From: DASQPR01 sp963836785
GTDB lineage: Bacteria; Actinomycetota; Actinomycetes; Mycobacteriales; Micromonosporaceae
Assembly (NCBI GenBank): GCA_963836785.1
Contig: CAWIKW010000006.1
Location: forward strand, 310,001-374,000
Direction: 5' to 3'
DNA: 64,000 nt
In this document: in pieces, positions 36,781-46,349 of the stretch
Layout of the letters: each line of letters starts with the position of its first letter
Numbering within the stretch: position 1 is the first letter of the stretch
Notes under the pieces: generated by a model
The model's database searches: none
What the model was told of the DNA's origin: nothing
What the model saw: only the letters and a program-made list of their open reading frames with translations
Position numbers and translations under genes: made by a program

Positions 36781-37289
36781 GCGTTGACTCGCTCGCGCTC
36801 GGCGGCCGGACGTTTGGCCCACCGGCCGACGGCTGTCCGCGTGACGGTCAACCCGACAAAGACCGCGGCGAGCGCGGCCGCTAGGGTCCCAGCCAGGTAG
36901 GCCAGGGCCGTCCCGGCGGCACCCGCGTTGACCAGGCGTTGCACGTCGACGACATAGGTGGAGAACGTGGTGAAGCCGCCGAGAATCCCGACGCCGAGAA
37001 ACGGACGGATCAGCGGATGAGCCTCCCACACCTCGACGACGAGGACCATGAGGACACCGATGAGCAGGCTGCCGACAGCGTTGATCCCGAACGTCGCCCA
37101 CGGGAAGCCGGTCGGTCCGGGCGGAAAGGCGACGCCGAGCCCGTAGCGGGCCAGGGCGCCGATCGCGCCGCCGACGCTGATCGCGGCCAGGACCGCCCCG
37201 TGGGTACGGAAAATCTCGGTGCGCTGCCGTTCGACGTGCAGATCGACGTCGGAGTCGATGGGCAGATGGTGGGCACGCGGCTCGTCCAA
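36777..37289 (-). CDS. crcB: CrcB/Fluc fluoride channel subunit with N-terminal extension
   Basis: 170 residues from TTG 37289, preceded by GGTAGGAG at proper distance. The first 28 residues are a hydrophilic extension (DEPRAHHLPIDSDVDLHVER). Then come four helices with GGAIGALARYGLG, WATFGINAVGSLLIGVLM and GILGGFTTFSTYVVD. It forms a pair with the downstream crcB. I searched the leader for a fluoride riboswitch and did not find one. Confidence 0.92.
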   Translation of the reverse strand: MDEPRAHHLPIDSDVDLHVERQRTEIFRTHGAVLAAISVGGAIGALARYGLGVAFPPGPTGFPWATFGINAVGSLLIGVLMVLVVEVWEAHPLIRPFLGVGILGGFTTFSTYVVDVQRLVNAGAAGTALAYLAGTLAAALAAVFVGLTVTRTAVGRWAKRPAAERERVNA

Positions 37290-37446
37290 GGCGGTCTCCT
37301 ACCAGGAATCGGTAGGGACCGTTGGCGATATCGTCGCGGTTCGTCCCGCCGCACGAGTGGCGCGGACCGGACTCGGCGGGCCCCACCGCCGATCACGAAA
37401 ACTCTATCGGATCATCCCCGGGAGACCCGGCCGGCGGCGGTGAGAG

Positions 37447-38247
37447 CTACAACACCTTCGACAGGAACGCCTTGGTCCGGTCGTGCTGCGGATGTGCGAT
37501 CACGTCGCGCGGCGGTCCGGACTCAACGACGACGCCGTCGTCCATGAACGTGAGCTTGTCGCCGACCTCCCGGGCGAAGCCGATCTCGTGCGTGACGACG
37601 ATCATCGTGATCCCTTCCCGGGCGAGGTCCTTCATCACGTCGAGAACCTCGCCCACGAGCTCGGGGTCGAGCGCCGAGGTGGGCTCGTCGAAGAGCATCA
37701 ATTTTGGCTCCATGGCGAGCGCACGGGCGATCGCGACGCGCTGCTGCTGCCCGCCGGAGAGCTGACCGGGATAGTTGTCTAGCTTGTCGGCCAGACCCAC
37801 GCGGTCCAGGTGTGCCGACCCGTGCAGGCGCGCCTTCGATCGGGACATCCGCTTGACGCGCTGCGGGCCCTCGACGACGTTCCCGAGCGCGGTCATGTGC
37901 GGGAAGAGGTTGAAGCGCTGGAACACCATGCCGATCGATTGGCGCTGGCTGGCGACGTCCCGGTCGCGCATCTCGTGGAGCCGGCCACCGCGTTCGTGGT
38001 AGCCGACGAGATCGCCCTCCACCCAGATCCGGCCAGCGTTGATCTTTTCCAGGTGGTTGATGCAGCGCAGGAACGTCGACTTGCCCGAACCGGACGGGCC
38101 GATGACGACCGAAACCTCGCCCGGACGCACGTCGAAGTCGATGCCCTTGAGCACCTCGAGGTGGCCGAATGCCTTGTGCACGTCCTCCGCGCGCACCATC
38201 AGCTCATCGGGCGACGTCCCGTGCGCCGCCGTGTCCGACTCGATCAT
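37447..38247 (-). CDS. Polar amino acid ABC transporter, ATP-binding protein (GlnQ/ArtP-like)
   Basis: 266 residues from ATG 38247. Walker A GPSGSGKSTFLRC, signature LSGGQQQRVAIARAL, Walker B LMLFDEPTSALDP and the H-loop VVTHEIGFA. The context FNLFPHMTALGNV is typical of polar amino-acid importers. The open frame continues upstream into the permease only because of an extra base there; the natural layout is a four-base ATGA overlap with the permease stop. It energises uptake with the permease and lipoprotein genes upstream. Confidence 0.95.
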   Translation of the reverse strand: MIESDTAAHGTSPDELMVRAEDVHKAFGHLEVLKGIDFDVRPGEVSVVIGPSGSGKSTFLRCINHLEKINAGRIWVEGDLVGYHERGGRLHEMRDRDVASQRQSIGMVFQRFNLFPHMTALGNVVEGPQRVKRMSRSKARLHGSAHLDRVGLADKLDNYPGQLSGGQQQRVAIARALAMEPKLMLFDEPTSALDPELVGEVLDVMKDLAREGITMIVVTHEIGFAREVGDKLTFMDDGVVVESGPPRDVIAHPQHDRTKAFLSKVL

Positions 38248-39268
38248 GTCGCACCCCTGGGTCCCTCGTCGGTGGCCGGCGCGACCGTAATGTCGCCACC
38301 GTGGTCTGCCTCGATCTCGCGCATCCGAGTGCGCACGCGACGCGGCCTGGCCGTACCCACGGGAGTAGTGGCGCTCGACGTAGAACTGGACGACCATGAG
38401 CACGGTACAGATAATCAAGTACCACAGTACGGCCGCGACCAGCACCGGGAACACCTGGAACGTCCGGGAGCCGATCGCCTGCAACTGGAAGAACAGCTCC
38501 ATGCTCACGGGCGTGAACGCTACGAGTGACGTGTCCTTGACCATGGCGATCGTCTCGTTGCCGGTTGGCGGCACGATGACGCGCATGGCCTGCGGCAGGA
38601 CGATCCGGCGGAGCGTCTGATCGCGGGACAGGCCCAGCGCGGATGCGGCCTCGGCCTGGCCGGGGTCGATCGACTGGATGCCGGCGCGCACGATCTCGGC
38701 CATGTAGGCCGCCTCGGACAGCGCGAGGGCGAGCATTCCGGCGACGAACCCGCTCAGCAGATCAACAGCCTTGACGCCGTAGATCTTCGCGCTTAGATCG
38801 TGGACGCCGAACAGACCACCGATCTGTGCGTCGAACGGCAGGCCGACGCCGATGCGTGGCCAGAGAATGCCGAGGTTGCCGAAGAGCACGGCGAGCACGA
38901 GACGCGGGACGGCCCGGAAGAACCAGACGTAGCCGAAGGCCGCCCACCGCAGGATCGGGCTGGGCGACAGCCGCATGACGGCGAGCACGATGCCGAGCGC
39001 GACACCGATCAGCATGGAGAGCACCGTCAGCAGCAGCGTGCCGCGCAGGCCCGGCCAGCACCGGCGGCGTGAACATCGCGCCACGCTGGCCGGGGCCGGA
39101 ACTCACGAAGATGAACTTCCACTGGAAATGGTCGTTCGTGATGAGCATGTGGATGAACATCGCGGCCAGCACGATGATCACCACCGCGCCGACCCAGCGC
39201 CACGGGTGCCGTACGGGCACGGCCTTGATCGGCTCAGACCGTGCCCGTTCGGGTGTCGAGTCCGTCAT
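38246..39268 (-). pseudogene. Polar amino acid ABC permease broken by two single-base insertions
   Basis: ATG 39268 starts in one frame (PVRHPWRWVGAVVIIVLAAM, helix 1, and NDHFQWKFIFVS). At CCC 39050-39052 one base too many shifts to the frame with LRGTLLLTVLSMLIGVALGI, then the HisM-type core with EAAYMAEIVRAGIQSIDPGQ (EAA loop) and IVPPTGNETIAMVKDTSLV. Near GG 38344-38345 a second extra base must be removed to read QARRVRTRMREIEADHGGDI and end at TGA 38246, overlapping the ATPase start. Dropping one base at each site restores a normal permease of about 340 residues. Either assembly errors or recent decay. Confidence 0.8.
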
Positions 39269-39310
39269 GTGCGACTCGCTGGGTCATTCATGTGAATCGG
39301 ACCGACCTGA

Positions 39311-40226
39311 TCAGGGGGTCGGATTCACGGTCGGATTGGTGATGGCACCAACTTGCACGCCCCACTTGGTGAGGATCTGGTTATACGTACCGTCGGCGAT
39401 CAACTCTTTGACCGCGCTGGCGACCGCGCCGGCGAAGTCGGTCTGGTCCTTCGGCAGGACGAAGCCATACAGCGCGGCGTCATAGATGCGAACCGAGCAG
39501 CGCGAGCTGGCCGTTGGTCTGCTTCACGGCGTACGCGCCGATCGGCGAATCCGCGAGCATGGCATCGTCCTTGCCGCTCACCACGGCCGAGGTCGCATCG
39601 CTCTGCAGCTGATACTGGTCGATCGTGATGGCCGACTTGCCGGCCGACGTGCACTTCTTGGACCGTGCCGTCACGTCGTCGACCTGCACGGTGCCGGTCT
39701 GCACCGCGACCTTCTTGCCGCAGGCGTTGTTCGGGTCGACCGAGCCGCCCGTCTTCTGCGCCCACTGCGTGCCGGCGTTGTAGTAGGAAACCATGGTCAC
39801 CTGCGCCTCACGCTGGGCGTTGATGCTGAACGACGAGACGCCAAAGTTGTACTTGCCCGACTGGACGGCCGGGATAATGGTGGTGAACTTCGCATTCTGC
39901 CACTGCGTCTTGAGGCCGAGCTTCGCCGCGACCGCGTTGAACAGATCGACGTCCCAGCCGATCACCGTCTTGCCGTCCGGGGCGAGGTACTCGTTCGGCG
40001 CGTACGACGCGTCCGCACCAACCGAGATCGTGCCCGCGGACTTGATGTCGGCCGGGACCTTGGCCGCGAGCGACGGGTCGACCGTCGGCGCCGCACTGGC
40101 CGCGGCGCCCGCAGCCGGTGTGGTGCTGCTGCTGTTGTTACTACTGCTTCCGCACGCGGTGAGCGAAACGGACAGCGCGACAGCGCCGACCACGCCGAGC
40201 AGCGTACGGCTCCTGGTGATCTTCAT
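39311..40226 (-). pseudogene. Polar amino acid ABC substrate-binding lipoprotein with one single-base insertion
   Basis: ATG 40226 begins a lipoprotein (VALSVSLTACGSSS lipobox) with the SBP_bac_3 pattern: AGTISVGADASYAPNEYLAP, then TVIGWDVDLFNAVAAKLGLK and GKKVAVQTGTVQVDDVTARS. The frame stops early after QLALLGSHL at about 39485, but removing one base near 39488 reads IYDAALYGFVLPKDQTDFAG and on to ITNPTVNPTP, then TGA 39313-39311, which is the normal family ending. So the last 55 residues are present, out of frame by one base. It is the first gene of the operon; the 40227-40499 gap upstream holds its promoter. Confidence 0.82.
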
Positions 40227-40499
40227 CTGGAATCAGTCCTTCGGATCAGAGTGCTGGCGGCTGACGCGACGCCGTGCAGGGCGTTCGTCACACGACCACC
40301 GACGTGGTCCTAGTTCTGACGATACGGCCGGGTTCCAGCACATATGCGCGATGTGCCCGAGACAGGTCCCGCACTGCGGTCTGTTCGGGCGTATCGCGTT
40401 CCGTTTGACTGATTCGCTGGCGATCGTGCTTCGTGGTGATCGTGCTCGTTGGTGGTCGTGTTCCGGTGATCGTGGCGGGCAGCCGCCGGGATCCGGCGG

Positions 40500-40640
40500 T
40501 TACTGCACCCGCGGCGGCACGTAATACGGGTCGGTGGACTTGCGCCACCGTGGATAGGTCCGGCTGTCGGCGGTCCAACCGGCGAGGCCGGCGACCGAAA
40601 CGACGAGGAAGAACACGGCGAGGAAGATCAAGGCACCCAT
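40500..40640 (-). CDS. Small single-pass membrane protein
   Basis: 46 residues from ATG 40640, with AAAGGTG nine to ten bases upstream; the longer frame to 40700 lacks support. One hydrophobic span (LIFLAVFFLVVSVAGLAGW) is followed by a short tail (TADSRTYPRWRKSTDPYYVP) rich in arginine, tyrosine and proline. Such tiny membrane proteins are common in actinobacteria; no function is known. Confidence 0.65.
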   Translation of the reverse strand: MGALIFLAVFFLVVSVAGLAGWTADSRTYPRWRKSTDPYYVPPRVQ

Positions 40641-40735
40641 GACGACGACACCTTTCCGGTGTGAGAGAAGATCTGTGGCCGCCGGCGCCAGCGGTTTCAT
40701 CTACAAGGATGCGCTCGGGGATCCACAATCGTCAG

Positions 40736-40779
40736 TGGCAGAGATGCCATACTACGGTGAAATACTGCCAACTCTGCGG
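40736..40779. promoter_or_regulatory. Two opposed operator-like sites before the GlxA-type regulator gene
   Basis: TGGCAGAGATGCCA (40736-40749) has 5-bp inverted arms. A related element lies on the other strand at 40766-40779 (CCGCAGAGTTGGCA, 10 of 14 bases matching), exactly 30 bp away, or three helical turns. Both precede the regulator start at 40781-40793. They look like paired sites for an AraC-type protein, probably autoregulation. Confidence 0.5.
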
Positions 40780-40792
40780 TATGCTTTCCGGC

Positions 40793-41743
40793 ATGGTGCG
40801 ATCAGTCGCTGTGCTGGCGTTCGACGGCATTGCCGCGTTCGAGTTGGGCGTCGTATGTGAGGTGTTCGGGACCGACCGGACCGCCGACGGCTTCCCCGGG
40901 TACGAGTTCATGCTGTGCTCAGTGGACGGCAAACCGATCCGGACCCAGTCCGGCTTCGACATCACGCCGCAGTCCGACCTCACGCCGCTCGGCTGGGCCG
41001 ACCTCGTCGTCGTGCCGGCACATCCGATCGACAACGTCGCGCCCGAAGCCGCGCTGGAGGCGCTGCGAGCCGCCAACAATCGCGGTGCGCGGCTGCTCAG
41101 CGTCTGCTCGGGTGCGTTTGTGCTCGGTCAGGCCGGGCTGCTCGACGGTCGGCACTGCACCACGCACTGGCGGCACGCGGCCGAGTTGAGCGAGCGATTC
41201 CCGGCCGCTCTGGTCGACCCCTCGGTCCTGTACGTCGCCGACGGCAACCTGCTGACCAGTGCCGGGACGGCGGCCGGCATCGACGCGTGCCTTCACTTCG
41301 TCCGCGAGGTGCACGGATCGGCGATCGCCACCAAGCTCGCCCGCCGGATGGTCGTGCCACCGCATCGCGACGGCGGTCAGTCGCAATACGTGGAGACTCC
41401 ACTGCCCGACCTCGGCTCCTGCGACAGCCTCGAACCGTTGCTGGCGTGGCTCGTCGAACATCTCGACCAGCAGATCACCGTCGAGGATCTGTCGGCCCGG
41501 GCGCACATGGCTCCGCGTACGTTCGCGCGGCGGTTCAAGGCCGAGACCGGCGAGACGCCGCACGTCTGGGTGACCGCCCAACGGGTGCTGCTGGCGCGAC
41601 ACCTGCTCGAAGAGTCCGACCTGTCGGTCGACTCGGTGGCGAGCCGATCCGGATTCGGTGACGCGGCCAATCTCCGGCACCACTTCACGCAGCGCGTCGG
41701 CGCCACGCCGCAGGCCTATCGCCGCACATTCCGCCACAGCTGA
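40793..41743 (+). CDS. GlxA-type AraC regulator with DJ-1/PfpI (GATase1-like) sensor
   Basis: 316 residues from ATG 40793; an in-frame ATG at 40781 would add four. N-terminal DJ-1/PfpI-like domain (VAVLAFDGIAAFELGVVCEVFG, then LLSVCSGAFVLGQAGLLDGR with the nucleophile-elbow cysteine and TTHWRHA) and a C-terminal AraC double HTH (ITVEDLSARAHMAPRTFARRF and SVASRSGFGDAANLRHHFTQRVG). This group includes regulators of amine, arginine or choline catabolism. The sensor domain is probably non-catalytic. Its target is not evident; two operator-like sites lie just upstream. Confidence 0.92.
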   Translation: MVRSVAVLAFDGIAAFELGVVCEVFGTDRTADGFPGYEFMLCSVDGKPIRTQSGFDITPQSDLTPLGWADLVVVPAHPIDNVAPEAALEALRAANNRGARLLSVCSGAFVLGQAGLLDGRHCTTHWRHAAELSERFPAALVDPSVLYVADGNLLTSAGTAAGIDACLHFVREVHGSAIATKLARRMVVPPHRDGGQSQYVETPLPDLGSCDSLEPLLAWLVEHLDQQITVEDLSARAHMAPRTFARRFKAETGETPHVWVTAQRVLLARHLLEESDLSVDSVASRSGFGDAANLRHHFTQRVGATPQAYRRTFRHS

Positions 41744-41786
41744 CGCCCGCTCGGACGGGCCGCCGTTCGCTCGCCGTGGCGAGCGG

Positions 41787-43340
41787 TCAGGACAGATCGA
41801 GCACGTGATCGGCCGCGGCGACGAGGACCGGGTCATGCGTCGCGGCGACGACGGCGATGCCGCGCGCGGCCGCCGCGCTGAGCACGGCGACGAGACGCTC
41901 GGCGTTCGCCTCGTCCTGTTGCGACGTCGGCTCGTCGACGATCGCGATCGTCGGTGCCACCGCGAGCACGCGGCCGAGACCGACCCGCTGACGTTCGCCG
42001 CCGGAGAGCACCCGGACCGCTCGGTCGCGCAGCGGGCCGAGGCCGAGCGCGTCGATCCAGGCGGCCACGTCCGGTGACTCGGGGGCAAGGCCGCGTACTT
42101 GCCTCGCCATCTCCAGGTTGGCCGTGACGTCCAGGGATTCGAGCAGCGCCGCACCCTGTCCGGCGACGGCCATGTGCGCCCGCCGGAGATCGGCCAGACC
42201 GGCCCGGTCGAGCGTCGCGAGGTCAGTGCCGGTCACGACGACCTCGCCGGTGTCCGGGCGGTCGAGCCCGGCCAGCAGGCGCAGCAGCGTCGTCTTGCCC
42301 GATCCGGACCGGCCACGTACGACCGTGAGTGCGCCCGGGCAGATCCGCAGGCTTCGCTTGTCCAGGACCCGGCGACCGCCGCGATCCACGGTTACGTCGG
42401 TCAGCGTGGCGATGGGCTGACCGGCCGCCGCCCTGACATCCGGTTGGTCCGGTGCCGCCCAGGGGGTCGTACGGACCACCTCGGTCGACGTGTCGCCCGC
42501 GGAGTCGGTGGCGTCGTCCGCGTTGCTCAGAGAGATCGAGCCGTCGACCACGGAGGCGTAGAGCCGTTCGCGCATACCGGTCTCGCGGCGTACGGCCTCC
42601 GGAAGTCGTACCCACCCGCGGTCGTCGACGACGAGCGATTCCCGACCGGCGTCGTCCGGCCGCCACTCCTCGCTACAGCGACCGTCCCGGATGCGCACGA
42701 TACGGTGCGCGATCCGTACCGCTTGGGTGTCGTGGCTGACCAGCAGCAACGCGGCACCGACCGCACCGGTCACCGTGACCAGCAGATCGTGCACCGCCTC
42801 GGCGTTCTCCCGGTCGAGGTCACCCGTCGGCTCGTCCGCGAGCACCAGCGTCGGGCGGTGAGCGACGGCCGCGCACACCGCGACCCGTTGCGCTTCACCG
42901 CCGGAGAGCGTCTGCGGCCGGCGCGGCGCCAGCGCGGCGAGGCCCAGATCGCCCAAAACCTCGTCGGCCGCCCGCCGGGCCCGATCACGCCGCATCCCGC
43001 CGAGGGCGAGCTGGAGCGCGATGTTGTCGCGTACGGTCAGCTCCGGCCGCAGCGACCGCAGGTGCGACTGCTCGATGAGTCCGAGGTAACGCGCACGGAG
43101 CGCGGCCCGGTCACGTTCCGGCGCGCCGATCAGGTCGACGCCGCAGACCGACACGGTTCCGGCACTGGCCGATTGCTGTCCGGCCAGGACCTTGAGCAGC
43201 GTCGTCTTGCCCGACCCATTGGGGCCGTGGACGAGCACACGTTCCCCGGGTTGGATGTCGAGCGTGAGGCCGCGTAACGCGGCCACGTGGCCGTGCGGTG
43301 TCGGATAGAGACAGAAGACGTCGTGGGCGCGAACGGTCAC
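41787..43340 (-). CDS. Tandem-ATPase subunit of a MacB/LolD-type ABC exporter
   Basis: 517 residues from GTG 43340, overlapping the permease stop by four bases (GTGA). Two complete nucleotide-binding domains. First: VHGPNGSGKTTLLKV, LSGGEAQRVAVCAAV and LVLADEPTGDLD. Second: VRGRSGSGKTTLLRL, VLSGGERQRVGLGRVL and IAIVDEPTSQQDEA. The two halves are joined by a linker of about 70 residues. Having both ATPase domains on one chain with one 1,000-residue permease is unusual for MacB-like systems. The second Walker B is followed by SQQD in place of the usual D-loop residues, so it may be weakly active. It powers the FtsX-like permease upstream. Confidence 0.92.
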   Translation of the reverse strand: MTVRAHDVFCLYPTPHGHVAALRGLTLDIQPGERVLVHGPNGSGKTTLLKVLAGQQSASAGTVSVCGVDLIGAPERDRAALRARYLGLIEQSHLRSLRPELTVRDNIALQLALGGMRRDRARRAADEVLGDLGLAALAPRRPQTLSGGEAQRVAVCAAVAHRPTLVLADEPTGDLDRENAEAVHDLLVTVTGAVGAALLLVSHDTQAVRIAHRIVRIRDGRCSEEWRPDDAGRESLVVDDRGWVRLPEAVRRETGMRERLYASVVDGSISLSNADDATDSAGDTSTEVVRTTPWAAPDQPDVRAAAGQPIATLTDVTVDRGGRRVLDKRSLRICPGALTVVRGRSGSGKTTLLRLLAGLDRPDTGEVVVTGTDLATLDRAGLADLRRAHMAVAGQGAALLESLDVTANLEMARQVRGLAPESPDVAAWIDALGLGPLRDRAVRVLSGGERQRVGLGRVLAVAPTIAIVDEPTSQQDEANAERLVAVLSAAAARGIAVVAATHDPVLVAAADHVLDLS

Positions 43341-46339
43341 AGCAGCACCTCTTCCGGCCGCCGCGGAAGCGGTTCGCGCAGCGATGAACCGGAGATCGCC
43401 AGGGCCGCGAGGAGTCCCAGCACCACTCCCCCGCCGATGACCGCCAACGCCCACGGCGCGCCGACGGCCAGCGTCAATGGCGGCTCCGGAACGCTGCCCA
43501 CCGCCGTCACCGCGACGAATCGGGTGGTGATCGCGCTGAGAGCCAACCCCACCAACAATCCCCCGGGTACGGCGACGACGACGACCGCCGCCGCCCGCGC
43601 GAACATCGAGCGCCGCAGCGTCGCCGGGCGTACGCCGTCGCTCTCCCAGGCGTACTGCTCGGCGGCCTCGTCGCGGCGTTCGGCCACCACGAGCAGCAAC
43701 ACCGCGAGGACCGCGACCAGAACACCGATCACAGCATCCGTGGTCAACAGACGAGCGGCGCCGACCGCGAGCGGATCGGTGGCCAGTGCACGCTGCCGGT
43801 CCTGCCGGAACTCGACGGCCAGCTGGTCGTACGGCGACCGGGCGAGGCTCGCGGCCAGCTGGCCGGGCGGCCCGGACAGCCAGAGCTCACTCACGCCGCC
43901 GGAGCCCGGCTCGCGCGCGTCCAGCACATCGGCGAGCGCACCCGCGTCGGCGACGACGAAATGGGCGCCAGCGGTGGGGAATCGTGGCGCGACGGCCACC
44001 ACCCGCGCGGGGATCGGTGCGTTTGCGTCGACGACGAGCGACAACAGGCCACCACTCGCCGCGGCGGCCGTGGACGGATCGACCATCACCGGAATCGGCT
44101 GCGCTTCGGTCGACGCACCGGCACGGACGACGATCGACTGCCCGGTGAACTGGTACGCCACCGTGAGGGCGCTGCCGGCGACCGTCACCCGGGCACCGCT
44201 GGAGCCCCAGTCCTGCCACGACGCGCCGGCCAGTGTCGGCATACCGATGTGGACCGTACCGGCCAGCACGGCCTGGCTCGACGCGCCCTCACCGAAGTGG
44301 TGCTGCTGGATGGTGTTGAGATGCCCGGTCTCGTCGACGTCGAGCGCGAACAGCGTCGCGCCGATGCCCGCGGCCGGGACCGCCCCGGTCAGGTGGGTGC
44401 CGTTGTCCGACAGCGGTACGGGAATGTCGCGGCCGTCCGGCGTACGCAACCAGGCCGTCACGATGATCTCGCTATGGTCGCCGCTGACCGGCAGGGACAA
44501 CGAGGTCGTGCCGGTCGGCACGCGCATGCCGGGCAATGTTCCGGCCCCGGTCGATCGCAGTGCCGCCGCCACCGCGGTCGGCTTGCCGGCGCCGACTTCG
44601 TCATTCCACGACGGGATCGATGTCAGCGCGGCCGGATCGACGCCCAACACCTGCGCCGCGCTCGACTCGGCCGCGTTGCGCCGCACCGACGAACTCGCGC
44701 GCAACACCGGGTGGACGGTCGTGCCGGGCGCGAGTGCCGCGAAATCGGCCGTCGTGCCGACCGAGAGCGGATTGACCAGCGTGGTGCCCACCTTCACGGT
44801 CGCATCGAGCGGCACCGTGAACGCGGCTTGCTCGGCCGCGCCCTGGTGCAGTGTCGCCTGGTAGGCCGCGGCGAAGACGGCGCATCCGGTGGCCGCGGCG
44901 AGGAACGCGGCGGTGGCGACCGGTCGCAGCGGACGGCGTACGGCGCCGCCGACGCCGATGCGACCGGCGAGGAAGGACCGCGGCAGGATGCGGGTGCCGA
45001 CGACGGCGAGCGCCGGCCAGGCCCGACCGACGAGGAGTCCGCCGCATACCACCGCGATGATGGGCAGCGATGCGAGCAACGGGTCGGTGCCGCCGTTCAG
45101 CGCGGTGGCGGACACGGCGCCGCGAGCCAGCGAAAGGCCGGCGACCGCGATCCCGGCCACGACGACCGCCTCCACGACGCGCCAGGCCACGGAGGTCCGG
45201 GCGGTGTCCGGCCACGATCTGACCGCGACGATCAACAGCCACGAGACGACCGCCCCGACGATGACGAGCGGCAGGCCCGACCGGACCGCCGCCCCCGCGG
45301 CCGACGTCGCGTCGCCGAGGGCGCCGATCGCGCTGACCATGGCACCGGCCAGCACGCCGACGACCGTCCCGACCACGACCGGGACCGCCGACTCGAGCAT
45401 GGTGAGCGCGACCACGCGACCGCGACCGACACCCCGGCGCCGGAGCAGCGTCGCGACGGCCGCGTCGTCGCGCCGGAGCCCGATCGCACCAACCGCGGCG
45501 AAGCCGAGCAACAACGCGATGGCCGATCCCGACAGCAGCGCGAAGCGACGCGTCGACAACTCCGCGCGGGCCTGCTGGTCGCTAAGGACGCTGTCCGGCG
45601 CGGTGAGCTGCATCCCGTTCCACCGGCGCGCGAGGTTGTCGTCGGCCTTGGCGCTGCGCGACAGGTACCGATCGACGCCGAGATCGCGTACGCGGTCGAG
45701 ATCGACCGGCGCGACCCACGCGTACTGGCGCTGGAACTCCGACAACGCTTCGAGTTGGGCGGCGGCCGACGTGCCGTTGGCGACGAGGAGCGGCGAGTCG
45801 TGTCCGGGGTCGAACGGGCCGCCGAACAACAGCGGATCGGTGACTACTGCCCGGCCGACGATCACGAGACCGAGGGCCGGCTGCAGAGCCGGCGTGCCGT
45901 TGCCGACGACGACGACCTCACAGTGGGTCGGCGTGCAGGTCTGCGGGAGGCGACCGGAGGTGATCCGCACGCCGGAGGCGAGGTTGTCGGCCGCGCCGAG
46001 AAGGTAGTCGGCTCCGGATCGATCGGCGAGCCGGTGGAAGAGCATCTCGGCCCGCGGCGGAGTGGCGGTCAGCGTCGCCAGCTGCTGGCGGGCGGTGTTG
46101 TCCATCGCGGCGAGCTGCGCCGGCGGGATCGCGATGCCGGAGATGGTCGCGAGCAGGCTGCGGTCGCCGGGATCGAGCTGCGACACGCCGTACGCCACGG
46201 CACGGGCGGCGACCGTGTGCGCGCTCGCCTGCGCCAGGACGGGAAGAGCGGTGGCCAATGCGACGCCGACGGCAACGAGCAACCAGCGCAATGGCCGGTA
46301 GCGCAACCGGGCTCGGGCGAGTGCCGCGATCGCTGTCAA
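43337..46339 (-). CDS. FtsX/MacB-like ABC permease, large
   Basis: 1,000 residues from TTG 46339, with GGGAGGG five to six bases upstream. The N-terminal helix is LRWLLVAVGVALATALPVLA; a large extracytoplasmic domain follows, then repeated FtsX-type helix groups around residues 250-330, 400-500 and 880-990. This double-FtsX layout fits actinobacterial exporters of the 'ABC3 permease' class, thought to move lipids, lipoproteins or antimicrobial peptides or to act in mechanotransmission. A divergent CGNR regulator (46408) and an inverted repeat between them imply regulated expression. Confidence 0.9.
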   Translation of the reverse strand: MTAIAALARARLRYRPLRWLLVAVGVALATALPVLAQASAHTVAARAVAYGVSQLDPGDRSLLATISGIAIPPAQLAAMDNTARQQLATLTATPPRAEMLFHRLADRSGADYLLGAADNLASGVRITSGRLPQTCTPTHCEVVVVGNGTPALQPALGLVIVGRAVVTDPLLFGGPFDPGHDSPLLVANGTSAAAQLEALSEFQRQYAWVAPVDLDRVRDLGVDRYLSRSAKADDNLARRWNGMQLTAPDSVLSDQQARAELSTRRFALLSGSAIALLLGFAAVGAIGLRRDDAAVATLLRRRGVGRGRVVALTMLESAVPVVVGTVVGVLAGAMVSAIGALGDATSAAGAAVRSGLPLVIVGAVVSWLLIVAVRSWPDTARTSVAWRVVEAVVVAGIAVAGLSLARGAVSATALNGGTDPLLASLPIIAVVCGGLLVGRAWPALAVVGTRILPRSFLAGRIGVGGAVRRPLRPVATAAFLAAATGCAVFAAAYQATLHQGAAEQAAFTVPLDATVKVGTTLVNPLSVGTTADFAALAPGTTVHPVLRASSSVRRNAAESSAAQVLGVDPAALTSIPSWNDEVGAGKPTAVAAALRSTGAGTLPGMRVPTGTTSLSLPVSGDHSEIIVTAWLRTPDGRDIPVPLSDNGTHLTGAVPAAGIGATLFALDVDETGHLNTIQQHHFGEGASSQAVLAGTVHIGMPTLAGASWQDWGSSGARVTVAGSALTVAYQFTGQSIVVRAGASTEAQPIPVMVDPSTAAAASGGLLSLVVDANAPIPARVVAVAPRFPTAGAHFVVADAGALADVLDAREPGSGGVSELWLSGPPGQLAASLARSPYDQLAVEFRQDRQRALATDPLAVGAARLLTTDAVIGVLVAVLAVLLLVVAERRDEAAEQYAWESDGVRPATLRRSMFARAAAVVVVAVPGGLLVGLALSAITTRFVAVTAVGSVPEPPLTLAVGAPWALAVIGGGVVLGLLAALAISGSSLREPLPRRPEEVLL

Positions 46340-46349
46340 TGCACCCTCC

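Noticed and set aside
37290..37446. Fluoride riboswitch before the crcB pair
   Set aside because: I compared the leader with the crcB motif and could not fit its conserved stems; only a small hairpin near the ribosome-binding site is present.
37447..39084. A permease-ATPase fusion of 545 residues
   Set aside because: The join reads as arginine-rich nonsense, while the next frame gives a natural permease end and a four-base overlap with the ATPase start.
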